This document shows positions 11,601 through 19,800 of a stretch of DNA of 64,000 bases, in pieces. The DNA comes from Lentisphaeria bacterium (GTDB taxonomy: Bacteria; Verrucomicrobiota; Lentisphaeria; Victivallales; UBA1829), in NCBI GenBank assembly GCA_003526375.1, contig DPDG01000061.1:21803-85802 (forward strand). Direction: 5' to 3'. Positions within the stretch are counted from its first letter, which is position 1, and each line of letters starts with the position of its first letter. The translations under genes were made by a program, and so were the position numbers. The notes below the pieces were generated by a model. It searched no databases. It was not told the DNA's origin and was given only the letters and a program-made list of their open reading frames with translations.

Positions 11601-12041
11601 GGCGACCTGAACGGCGACGGAATCGATGATATTGTCTTACAGCATGAAGCCGGTTTCTCCGGAACATGGCTCGTCAAAGAGAACGGAACCGTATCCTGGG
11701 CAAATCTGGATACGCTGGACAATGGTTTCAAGATTGCCGGGACGGGTGATTTCAACGGCGACGGAGTCGATGATGTGCTTCTGCAGAAAGGCAATTATTA
11801 CGGTGCATGGATCGTGAAAGACGGTTCCGTCAGCAGTTGGATGGGGCTTGGAACGGCAGAGGACGGGAATGTTCTCGAACAGATCGGCGACTTCAACGGC
11901 GACGGAGTCGATGACCTTCGCGTCAGGACTGCGGCAGGCGATCTCGGAGCCCTGTGTGTCATGGGAACGGACAAGCTGGAATGGAATTATTACGGCAGTG
12001 TCGGAAGCGAGTGGAAGACGTCTCTCGCGGCGACGGTGTAA
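8628..12041 (+). CDS. C39-like cysteine peptidase protein with beta-helix-like N-terminus, Fn3 and C-terminal FG-GAP domain
   Basis: 1137 residues. There is no Sec signal; the N-terminus is basic (KKRRKQ). Residues about 40-460 are beta-helix-like repeats. A Gly/Asp linker (GGGGGGDDDD) follows at about 465-475, then an Fn3-like domain at about 480-570. A papain/C39-like domain spans about 575-850, with Cys587 in YGCLATAVGMMLGYY, His787 in EHAMVGYG and Asp804/805 in ILDDTYDHD as the likely catalytic set. Residues about 855-1137 are an FG-GAP module closely matching the end of the preceding giant protein. A second in-frame ATG at 8655 has a stronger Shine-Dalgarno (GGAGG, 9-nt spacing) and may be the true start. 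The stop is 17 bp before the Wzm-like gene, so they are probably co-transcribed. Likely a secreted peptidase; the substrate is unknown. Confidence 0.85.
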   Translation: MSKKRRKQNMGSQILQEVEFREDSERVLQTVALQEPVSLRGRIDGNYNTTQKSTTDVTVGSGTTVNASSPGALQLLADRLTVTIEGGSLNSSGIRNAAILFGDDAYWTDFYNYGSHYDGTVTFTGANASLSSTVSNCINAAGIVGKNLTVNFSGAASGSGGITFKASNGTGRGNFASGITADENLTVNGIFGGRIDSSLNLAGIASFATVYGLQAKKNLTVTEEIKGVISAVASNASSSTAYGVYAGGTLSGHFGGTVIASAQNNAYGLYGSSLDIKVSGTVFAGKSDSATTAASLTEKLNNFNANKNELLQLSAGQNAIYGKGSVTVSSGALIAGNINLTSGSSNLTISSGARIYGNVTGYGNVALKFNIGTLLDTPVISTTAAGIFGSSSTAYALSLNNAQSGTYLLVSGAAADSLGGKIFTVTLQNQSANLAVGSSYQFTNGVSAALSIVNNTLQLVVSGKEGGGGGGDDDDTTSPVLNGLPGANTSRNNVIVSWNPASDDTGVAGYYFRYGTSSALSGNGITVSDTGYLLENMSNGTYYYQICAFDAAGNMSDWSAAQTFTVDYDPRSKVAYDVPEAEYMYGCLATAVGMMLGYYDRYGYMGYDVSNVINGTVEKNSRGLDGNKYNMNAFDTVMGSAIASREHVSHFYETTPEAELPYTYVGDSITLNTAEWNCIADYLGTNQYWRYNGDLSTSFYPDSTLASIKDANWEETITSGSTSKTIPPKYIDVKYGLELYLEQAGYQLDQVKTASHTTDNAGGTFTFEDYKAEIDAGRVVIIGITEHAMVGYGYDDATREIILDDTYDHDCRMKWGGTYYYSGEERQLEDIMTVVFDTTGLSQAAVPVNHDLNGDSRSDILMANSSGYAGTWFVQDDAPVWGNLSTLSGSWEILGTGNATVDGFSDVYLYDSAGHNVGAWVVGADGQVQGWEGIANFDSATQVLGLGDFNGDGISDLLLRNLNGAVGGYYTDGYEWTFFQSLGNEWNIAGIGDLNGDGIDDIVLQHEAGFSGTWLVKENGTVSWANLDTLDNGFKIAGTGDFNGDGVDDVLLQKGNYYGAWIVKDGSVSSWMGLGTAEDGNVLEQIGDFNGDGVDDLRVRTAAGDLGALCVMGTDKLEWNYYGSVGSEWKTSLAATV

Positions 12042-12058
12042 GGAGACAGAAAGCTGGA

Positions 12059-12901
12059 ATGGCAAGAAAAGAAACATGGGGCGAACTGCTGAATTTTTCA
12101 AGTCCCTGGAGGAAACTTTGGGCGAACCGTTATTTTGTTCAGCAGATCACCCTGCGCAATATACAGACGAAGTTCAAAGGCAGTTTTCTCGGAGCCGTAT
12201 GGCTGCTGGTCTTTCCGCTGCTGATGCTGACGATTTATTCGTTTGTCTTCTGTGTCGTATTCAAAACACGCTGGGGTGCGGTTGCCGGGCAGCAGGATTC
12301 GAAAATGATGTTTGCGCTGATGCTCTTCTGCGGGATGGCGGTTTATAACATTTTTTCGGAAAGCGTGGGCGGCGGAGTCAGTTCCATCACGGACAGAGTG
12401 AATTACGTCAAGAAAATCATTACTCCGCTGGAGCTGCTGCCGCTGACTTCGGTCGGCTCGGCTCTGATTGTCAGCCTGTTGTGGTTTGCAATTCTCGCCG
12501 TCGGAGTTCTGCTGGTTTACGGCTTTCTGCCGTGGACCGTGATCTGTCTGCCGCTGCTGCTGATTCCGGTGACTTTATTTTCTGCGGGATGCGCCTGGTT
12601 CGTGGCGTCTCTGGGGGTTTACATCCGGGACTTCGGGCAGCTTGTCCCGATTCTGCTTCAGGTGCTTTTCTTCCTGACGCCGATCTTTTATTCCCAGGAT
12701 ATGCTTCCTGAACCTTACCGCAGCATCATGGCCTACAACCCTCTGGCAGTCCTTGTGCAGCACGGGCGCATGATTTTCCTGTATGGGAAACTGCCGCCGT
12801 TCCACGAAGTGTTCTGGATGTATCTGTGCTCTTTTGCCGTCTTTGAACTGGGGTATCTCTGGTTCATGAAAACGAAACGGGGATTTGCCGATGTTATCTG
12901 A
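12059..12901 (+). CDS. wzm: ABC-2 type polysaccharide/O-antigen exporter permease (Wzm/TagG-like)
   Basis: 280 residues from the ATG at 12059, preceded by AAGGAGA at 12040-12046; longer in-frame starts run back into the previous gene and are rejected. The N-terminal cytoplasmic amphipathic segment with ITLRNIQTKFKGSFLGAVW is the hallmark of the ABC2_membrane family exporting O-antigen, teichoic acid or capsule. About six hydrophobic segments follow, including FFLTPIFYSQDMLPEPYRS near the end, also characteristic. It overlaps its ATPase partner by 11 bp. By family, the pair moves an undecaprenyl-linked glycan across the inner membrane. The surrounding glycosyltransferases fit that role. Confidence 0.93.
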   Translation: MARKETWGELLNFSSPWRKLWANRYFVQQITLRNIQTKFKGSFLGAVWLLVFPLLMLTIYSFVFCVVFKTRWGAVAGQQDSKMMFALMLFCGMAVYNIFSESVGGGVSSITDRVNYVKKIITPLELLPLTSVGSALIVSLLWFAILAVGVLLVYGFLPWTVICLPLLLIPVTLFSAGCAWFVASLGVYIRDFGQLVPILLQVLFFLTPIFYSQDMLPEPYRSIMAYNPLAVLVQHGRMIFLYGKLPPFHEVFWMYLCSFAVFELGYLWFMKTKRGFADVI

Positions 12902-14222
12902 TCAGGTCTGCGTTGAAGTGCGCAATCTCTCCAAAATTTATGAAATCTATGCCAGACCGGTGCATCGCCTGATGCAGACTCTGTTCTGCGGGACAAGGCA
13001 TTTCTACCGTGAATTCCGCGCGCTTGACAATGTTTCCTTCCGCGTGAAAACCGGACAGTGTTTCGGAATCATCGGAATGAACGGAGCCGGGAAAAGCACT
13101 CTGCTTCAGATTTTCGCCGATACGCTGGAGCCGACTTCCGGAGAAGTGGCGGTCCATGGCAGAATAGCGGCGCTTCTGGAGCTTGGAAGCGGTTTCTCGC
13201 CTGAGTTTACGGGAAAAGAGAATGTCTATATGAACGCGTCCCTGCTGGGACTCACAAAAAGCCAGATCGACGCCAGATATGAGCAGATTACGGCATTTGC
13301 CGATATCGGAGAGGCGATTGATCAGCCTGTGAAAACCTATTCCAGCGGTATGATGATGCGCCTGGCATTCGCCGTCATTGCGCATATTGACGCGGATATC
13401 CTGATCATTGATGAGGCTCTGTCCGTGGGGGATGTCGTTTTCACGCAGAAGTGCATGAAGTTCATGCGGTCTTTCATGCAAGAGCATACGGTGATCCTCG
13501 TGACGCACGATACCGGCGCAGTGCTGAATATGTGCGATGAAGTTCTCTGGCTGGATCATGGCAAAGTCATGGAGATCGGACAACCCAAGACCGTTGTTGA
13601 ACATTATCTTGCTTTCTGCTATAAAAAACAGCAGGGGGAATTCCGCTCCGCCGGACAGATTTCCGGGCGCTCGCCGGAAAAGAGAAAAGTCCGCGATGTG
13701 CGTCAGGAACGGTTCAATTCCAGCAATCTTGTCCATGAATATGAATTTTTCGAGTTTAATGAAAACGCACCTTCTTTCGGCGCCGGCGGAGCGGTGATTG
13801 AATCCATTCAGTTTTATGATGAGAATGGAGGGATGCTGGTGAGCACGCTTGGCGGGGAAGATGTGCGGCTGGAAATCCGCTGCCGTGCCAGACAGGATAT
13901 TTTCAGCCCGATCGTCGGTTTTGCGATCCGCAACTATTTGGGGGAGAACCTGTTCGGTGACAATACCTATGTGCAGTACCGGTCGGAGCCTCGCTTCGCT
14001 CCTGCCGGTTCCGTGATCAAAGCGGTGTTTTCATTTCAGATGCCGCGCCTGAAAAGCGGGGAATATACGCTTCATGCCGCAATTGCGGAGGGAACGCAGA
14101 CGGAACATATTCAGCACCAGTGGTTTCATGATGCTTTGAGAATCAAATCGCATTACATGGGTGAACAGGGGGTGCTCGTCGGGATTCCGATGGAGCGGAT
14201 TACTTTGGATATTGAAAGATAG
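12891..14222 (+). CDS. wzt: ABC transporter ATPase for polysaccharide export with C-terminal glycan-recognition domain (Wzt-like)
   Basis: 443 residues from the ATG at 12891; a TTG two codons earlier (12885) is an alternative. The nucleotide-binding domain (about 1-250) has Walker A GMNGAGKST, signature YSSGMMMRLAFA and Walker B ADILIIDEALSVGD. The His-loop is in VTHDTGAV. Residues about 290-443 form a beta-rich extension like the Wzt C-terminal domain, which in known systems reads the non-reducing-end modification of the O-polysaccharide. That suggests chain-terminated export here (inference). The start overlaps the permease gene and the stop lies 10 bp before the next glycosyltransferase. 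Confidence 0.93.
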   Translation: MLSDQVCVEVRNLSKIYEIYARPVHRLMQTLFCGTRHFYREFRALDNVSFRVKTGQCFGIIGMNGAGKSTLLQIFADTLEPTSGEVAVHGRIAALLELGSGFSPEFTGKENVYMNASLLGLTKSQIDARYEQITAFADIGEAIDQPVKTYSSGMMMRLAFAVIAHIDADILIIDEALSVGDVVFTQKCMKFMRSFMQEHTVILVTHDTGAVLNMCDEVLWLDHGKVMEIGQPKTVVEHYLAFCYKKQQGEFRSAGQISGRSPEKRKVRDVRQERFNSSNLVHEYEFFEFNENAPSFGAGGAVIESIQFYDENGGMLVSTLGGEDVRLEIRCRARQDIFSPIVGFAIRNYLGENLFGDNTYVQYRSEPRFAPAGSVIKAVFSFQMPRLKSGEYTLHAAIAEGTQTEHIQHQWFHDALRIKSHYMGEQGVLVGIPMERITLDIER

Positions 14223-14232
14223 AAGGAACTTC

Positions 14233-16782
14233 ATGAAACAGATTATTTCAATATGCCACAGCATTATGAAATCCATTTATAGAATATTGCCGCTTTCCGG
14301 CAGTCACAAGGAACTGCTGAAAAACTTCTGCTACGGGAAAAGCGGGGGTATCTTCAAACATATACAGGGGTATCAGAACTGGCAGGTGCGCCAGGGGGTT
14401 CTTTGTAGTCTGTTTTCCAACACTGACAGCGGGTTGAGTATTCCTGATGATATTCCGCTGACCACAGTGATAATTCCTGCCTGCAATTTGAAGAAAATAC
14501 GAAAATGTCTGACTTCCATCCGCAATGCAAAGATAAAGTCGCCGTTTGAAATCATAATTATTGATGGCAATTCTCATGAGGACATCACAACATTATGCAA
14601 GGAGTTTCCCGGGATACGGATGATTCACAGTGATGCGACTCCAGGCTTTTTGTCTGCCGCCAACCGGGGCGCCGAAGAAGCAAAAGGCGAATATTTACTT
14701 TTTCTGAATGGAAATACGGAGGTTTTATCCGGATGGCTGGATGAATTGGCTGTGGCGCTTTACAAGCATCCGGAGGCAGGAATGATCGGTTCTCAAATTG
14801 TCCATGGCAAAACCGGAAAGCTGTATGAGAGCGGTAACCTGATTTGCAGGAATGGTGAAATACTGCCGCTTGGCTGTAACGATGTTCCAGAGTCCCCTGA
14901 GTTCAATTATTTCAGAGAAGTAGATTTTTCTTCTGCCGTCAGCATCATATTGCGCAGGAAGTTATTTTTGAAATTCAACAGCTTTGATGAGGTTTGCGGC
15001 TCTGCATATCTGGAAGAAGCCGATTTTGCCTTGAAATTGCAGCGGGATGGCTATCGGAATTATGTAATGCCGCTTTCGCGGGTTTTTTACCATGGAAGTA
15101 AGCATTGCAGTGTTTCTGATATCTTTTTCAAACGGTGGGGCAACTATTTGGCTTCGCATTCTCTGTATGATAAGGCGTCAGATTTTTTTGCGATGCGCAA
15201 GTATTCTCACTCCCGTATTTTCTACCTTGATGCTGAAGTTCCTATGGCTGACCGTGGTTCCGGGGGAATGGATGCGATTTTTTTCATGGACTATATGAAA
15301 AAACGGGGGTATGATGTTGTTTTTCATGGAGAATATACACCGGACTTTATTCCCAAGTATACGCCGATTTTGCTGAGAATGGGCGTTGAATGTGTCTATA
15401 CACCGCAGCGGCAGGTATGGAAATATCTTGAACAGTATGGATATTCTTTTGATTATCTGTTTGTTTCGCGTGTTTATCAGGCTCAATGTTTTGACTGGTT
15501 GTTTCGCAAGTATTGCAGGAGAGCCGTTTACATCTTCAATACTGTGGATATTCACTTTGTCCGTGAGGAGCTGGAAGCTCAGATTTTCAAATCATCTCTC
15601 CTGCTTTCAAATGCCATGCAGACCAAAAGAGTTGAATTATTGATCGCATCTCAGGCAGATGCTACGATTGTGATCAGCAGAGATGAAAAAAGACTGTTAG
15701 AAGAAACATACGGGCTGAAACGGATCATGCATATTCCACAGGCAAGGACAGTCCGAGGCCGCTCGGGTACATGGGAGGAACGAAAGGGGGCTGTTTTCAT
15801 CGGCAGCGCCCATCTCCCGAATATTGACGGCCTGCTTTATTTTTACAATGAAATCCTGCCTTTACTTCCGGCGGATTTCGAGTTGACGGTCATCGGGGAA
15901 GCTCTTCGTGATATGGTGAAGTTAAAGGATGAATGCCATGCTTTGCTGGAGTGCGGTCAAATTAAATTTGTTGGTTTTGTATCCGATCTGGCGGATTACC
16001 TCGATCATGCAAAAATGACAATTGCTCCGTTGCGCTATGGGGCGGGAACCAAGGGAAAAGTCGCGTCAAGCATGTCTTACGGAGTGCCCTGTGTCAGTAC
16101 TTCCTTCGGAACACAAGGCACCGATATGCAGCATGACGTGAATGTTCTAATTGCGGATACGCCTCGGGATTTTGCACGTTGCATGGTTCGTCTCGATACA
16201 GATTTTAATCTGTGGATGAAATTGTCGGATGGCGGAATTGATTTTTTAACTGAAAACTATGCACCGGAAAAGGTTGCTTCTATGATGGACCAGGTGTTGT
16301 CGTTGGCGACTGTGCACAAGAAAAGTCTTTCCGTTTTGTGCCGTCCTGTTGTTTCCGCTTCTCAATTGGAGACAATATCGGCTGAGCAGACAGGACGAAC
16401 AACTGCAGAAGATTTCGCATCTGCATTGGAGGTGCTTGGTTTCTGGAATCATTTTATTTTAGGAGTCGATACGGTTGAATGGGCGGATTATTTTAAAAAA
16501 TATACTGAAAAGATTATTGTGAATACAAAAGACAGGAAGGATATTTGTGATGTCATACTGTCTTCCTGCATTCCCGAATATTCTTCTTTTCAATATTCAG
16601 AATATCTTGCCATGGGGGGTGTCTGGCTGCTTCCGCTGCCTGCGAAGAATTCTGCAAATCAGTTTTTCAATATGTTGAAAAGATCCGGTTTTAACCAGAT
16701 GGATTTGCTGGAATCGGGCGGCAATAAGATATTATGTTGTCGGAAAACAATCCAGCAGAAAGAAGTATATGGTAAAAAATAA
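14233..16782 (+). CDS. Two-domain glycosyltransferase (GT2-like, probably degenerate, plus GT4-like)
   Basis: 849 residues from ATG 14233 (AAGGAA just upstream; the longer frame from 14161 would overlap the ATPase gene). Residues about 77-300 are GT2-like and about 327-690 GT4-like, starting with a YLDAEVPMADRGSGGMDA block. The last ~160 residues are unassigned. The arrangement repeats the second half of the next protein, so the two are paralogues. Unlike that paralogue, the GT2 domain has IIDGN (Gly112) where the usual second Asp sits, and FLNGNTE (159-161) instead of the metal-binding NND. This suggests loss of GT2 catalysis (inference). Codon use is visibly more A/T-rich than the neighbours. 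It probably extends or decorates the glycan exported by Wzm/Wzt. Confidence 0.85.
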   Translation: MKQIISICHSIMKSIYRILPLSGSHKELLKNFCYGKSGGIFKHIQGYQNWQVRQGVLCSLFSNTDSGLSIPDDIPLTTVIIPACNLKKIRKCLTSIRNAKIKSPFEIIIIDGNSHEDITTLCKEFPGIRMIHSDATPGFLSAANRGAEEAKGEYLLFLNGNTEVLSGWLDELAVALYKHPEAGMIGSQIVHGKTGKLYESGNLICRNGEILPLGCNDVPESPEFNYFREVDFSSAVSIILRRKLFLKFNSFDEVCGSAYLEEADFALKLQRDGYRNYVMPLSRVFYHGSKHCSVSDIFFKRWGNYLASHSLYDKASDFFAMRKYSHSRIFYLDAEVPMADRGSGGMDAIFFMDYMKKRGYDVVFHGEYTPDFIPKYTPILLRMGVECVYTPQRQVWKYLEQYGYSFDYLFVSRVYQAQCFDWLFRKYCRRAVYIFNTVDIHFVREELEAQIFKSSLLLSNAMQTKRVELLIASQADATIVISRDEKRLLEETYGLKRIMHIPQARTVRGRSGTWEERKGAVFIGSAHLPNIDGLLYFYNEILPLLPADFELTVIGEALRDMVKLKDECHALLECGQIKFVGFVSDLADYLDHAKMTIAPLRYGAGTKGKVASSMSYGVPCVSTSFGTQGTDMQHDVNVLIADTPRDFARCMVRLDTDFNLWMKLSDGGIDFLTENYAPEKVASMMDQVLSLATVHKKSLSVLCRPVVSASQLETISAEQTGRTTAEDFASALEVLGFWNHFILGVDTVEWADYFKKYTEKIIVNTKDRKDICDVILSSCIPEYSSFQYSEYLAMGGVWLLPLPAKNSANQFFNMLKRSGFNQMDLLESGGNKILCCRKTIQQKEVYGKK

Positions 16783-16816
16783 GACTGCGTTCCCGTATAT
16801 TCAGGAGAGAAATAAG

Positions 16817-19800
16817 ATGCAAAAAAATAATGATGTCTTTTTAAATAGTTTCGCAGAGGAAAGTATTCTGCCCCGCACGGGAGAGCGGTATATTCCCGGA
16901 GAGAGCCGTGTGACCGGAATTGAAAGCATGCACCGTTATGCAGTGGCGGCGGAGCTCGTCGCCGGACGCAGGGTTCTGGACATTGCGTCCGGAGAGGGCT
17001 ACGGCAGTTTCATGCTGTCGCAGAAAGCCGCCTCCGTGGTAGGGGTGGATCTGAACAGGCAGGCGGTCGAAGCCGCAAAAGCCAAATACAGGAAAGAGAA
17101 TCTGACTTTCCTTTGCGCCGATGCCGTCGCTGTGCCTCTGCCTGATCACAGTTTTGATTCCATTGTTTCTTTTGAAAGTATTGAACATATTCCGTCGCCT
17201 GCATCGTTTTTGAAGGAATTGCACCGTCTGCTCGTTCCCGGAGGGCTTCTGATCATTTCCTCTCCCAACAAGACCCCGTTCGATGCCTATCACGGGAAAG
17301 ACGTGAATGATTTCCATATCAATGAACTGGAACAGGCGGAACTGGAAGAAATGCTGAACGGGCTTTTCCAACATAACAGGGTCTTTTCCCAGAATGCTTT
17401 CTTCAATTCCATCATTACCGGAGACGGACAGCCGGAATTTTTTGTGCAGACTCCTCAAAAGGACATTGTCCGGCAGAGCAGTCTTCGCGATACTCAATAT
17501 TCTTTTGTGCTGGCTTCCGACGGGGAACTGCCCCGCATCCCTTATTCCTGTTATCTTGATGCGTATTATGATGCGGGGAAGGGATATTATGAAGATGATG
17601 AAGCCGTCATCAATCAGTTCGGGATACGCGGGGAGATCCTGAAGAAAACGGAAGAAAACGAAAAACTGAGCGGGGATCTGAAAGAAGAATGCGCGAAGTC
17701 GGAATATCTGTACGGGGAACTGAAATCCGCAGAGAAACGGCAGGAGGAAAACAGAGAAAAAATCCATTCCCTCCAGGAAGACAAGGACAGGCTTTTCAAG
17801 CATATCGCAACGGTTGACGAGTTCCTTGCGGAGAAGAAGATACAGCTCGGAGATCTTCTGAAGGAAAAAGAGAGGTTGCTGCTTGACAATTCCGCTTTGA
17901 ATCAGAAGCTTGCCGTTGCCGAAAAACAGAGGTCGGAATTGCAGACTGCTCTGGCGGAATGCGGAAAAGAACTCGAAAATATGCGGAATGCCGAGAGAGA
18001 CTGTCATCTGGAAGTCAAATCCAAAACAGATAAGATCAACGAAATAGAATATGTCAATTCCGTGCTGAAGTATGAGAATCACGGCTTGCGCAGTCATATC
18101 AGCTTCATGGAAAGCAAATGCGCTTCTCTGGAAAACGAGATCGGCGCTCTGAAAAACAGCAGGGCTTTCCGGTGGATGCGGAGATATTGCGATTTTACCG
18201 GCTCCATAGTGCAGGGAACCTGCCGGTTCCTTTACCGGATTCTGAAAGCGGGAGATAAGCTGCTGCCGCTCAGGTATCATACCCGGGAACAGTTGAAACT
18301 CTGGGTATACGGACATTTCGGCGCTGCATTCCGGAACATGAAAAACTATCAGGAGTTCATGAGGCAGCAGGAGCTGAAAAAGTATCTCTGCCCGGATGCC
18401 GATACCGGGCTCCGCATTCCCGGCGATATGCCGTTGACCAGCGTCATTATTCCCGTTTACAACAATTTGAAACTGACTGTGAAATGCCTGAATTCGATCT
18501 ATTCCGCGGGAACCGGAGTTCCGTTTGAAGTCATTCTTGTGGATGATGCCTCGAAAGAAAACATCAGGTCTCTGACGCATGATTTTCCGAGGATCCGGGT
18601 GATCCGCAACGAGTCGAATCTCGGATTTCTGCGGACCGCCAACCGTGGTGCGAAGGAGGCGCGCGGAGAGTATCTGCTGTTCCTCAACAATGATACCGAA
18701 GTGCTTCCCGGCTGGCTTGACGAGCTGGCTGTTGCGCTTTATCATCACCCCGAGGCGGGCATGATCGGTTCCCAGCTGATTCATCTTCATACGGGCAGGC
18801 TTCAGGAGAGCGGCAACCTCATCTGCGGGAACGGTGAAATCATTCCGCTGGGACGCGGCATCGATCCCATGCATCCGGAATTTACTTATTTCCGCGAGGT
18901 CGACTTCTCCTCCGCCGCCAGCATTATCGTCAGCCGCCGCCGTTTCGAGTCTGTGGGAGGTTTTGACCCCGTTTATATTCCGGCTTATTTCGAAGACCCC
19001 GACCTTGCATTGAAGTTCAGGAAGAACGGCTGGAAAAATTATGTCATGCCGCTCTCCAAAGTCCTTCATCATGAGATGGCTTCCTATGGAGATACCCTGA
19101 ATACGGGTTGTGAAAAGAACCGCAGGACATTCCTTGCACGCTGGAGCGCTTATCTGCGTGAAAATTCTCTGTACGGTTCTGTGGATGAGATGCGCCGCGC
19201 CTACCGGTTTTCACGTCCGAGAGTTCTTTACATTGATGCGGAAGTCCCGATGGCGGACCGTGGTTCCGGGGGAATGGACGCCGTCTTTTTCATGGAATAT
19301 ATGGTCAAGCGCGGGTATGACGTTGTCTTTCATGGAGAATATACTCCGGGGTATGTCGGGAAATATACCGCGATTCTGCTTCGTGCCGGAGTGGAATGTG
19401 TCTACGCGCCTCAGCGGCGTATATGGGAATATATCAGGGATAACGGGCGCACTTTTGATTATGTGTTTGTGTCGCGTGTTTATCAGGCGCAGTGTTTCGA
19501 CCGTCTGATCCGGCGCTATGCTCCGCAGGCGGCATATATTTTTGATACGGTCGATGTGCATTTCGTCCGGGAGCGGCGGGAAGCGGAACTGAGTCATTCC
19601 GAAGAGAAAATGCGGAGAGCGCTGATGACGGAAAAACTGGAAATCACCCTGATGGCGCGCGCCGATATGACGATTGTAATCAGTTCGGACGAGAAGAAGA
19701 TGCTGGAAGAACAGTATGGCATGAAGCGCATCCGGCATATCCCGCAGGCGCGCAAGGTCTTCGGATGCAGGGAATCCTTCAGGGAACGCGAAGGTATTGT

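Noticed and set aside
16841..19072. 743-codon minus-strand frame
   Set aside because: Shadow of the methyltransferase-glycosyltransferase fusion gene; no ribosome site and composition unlike a real protein.
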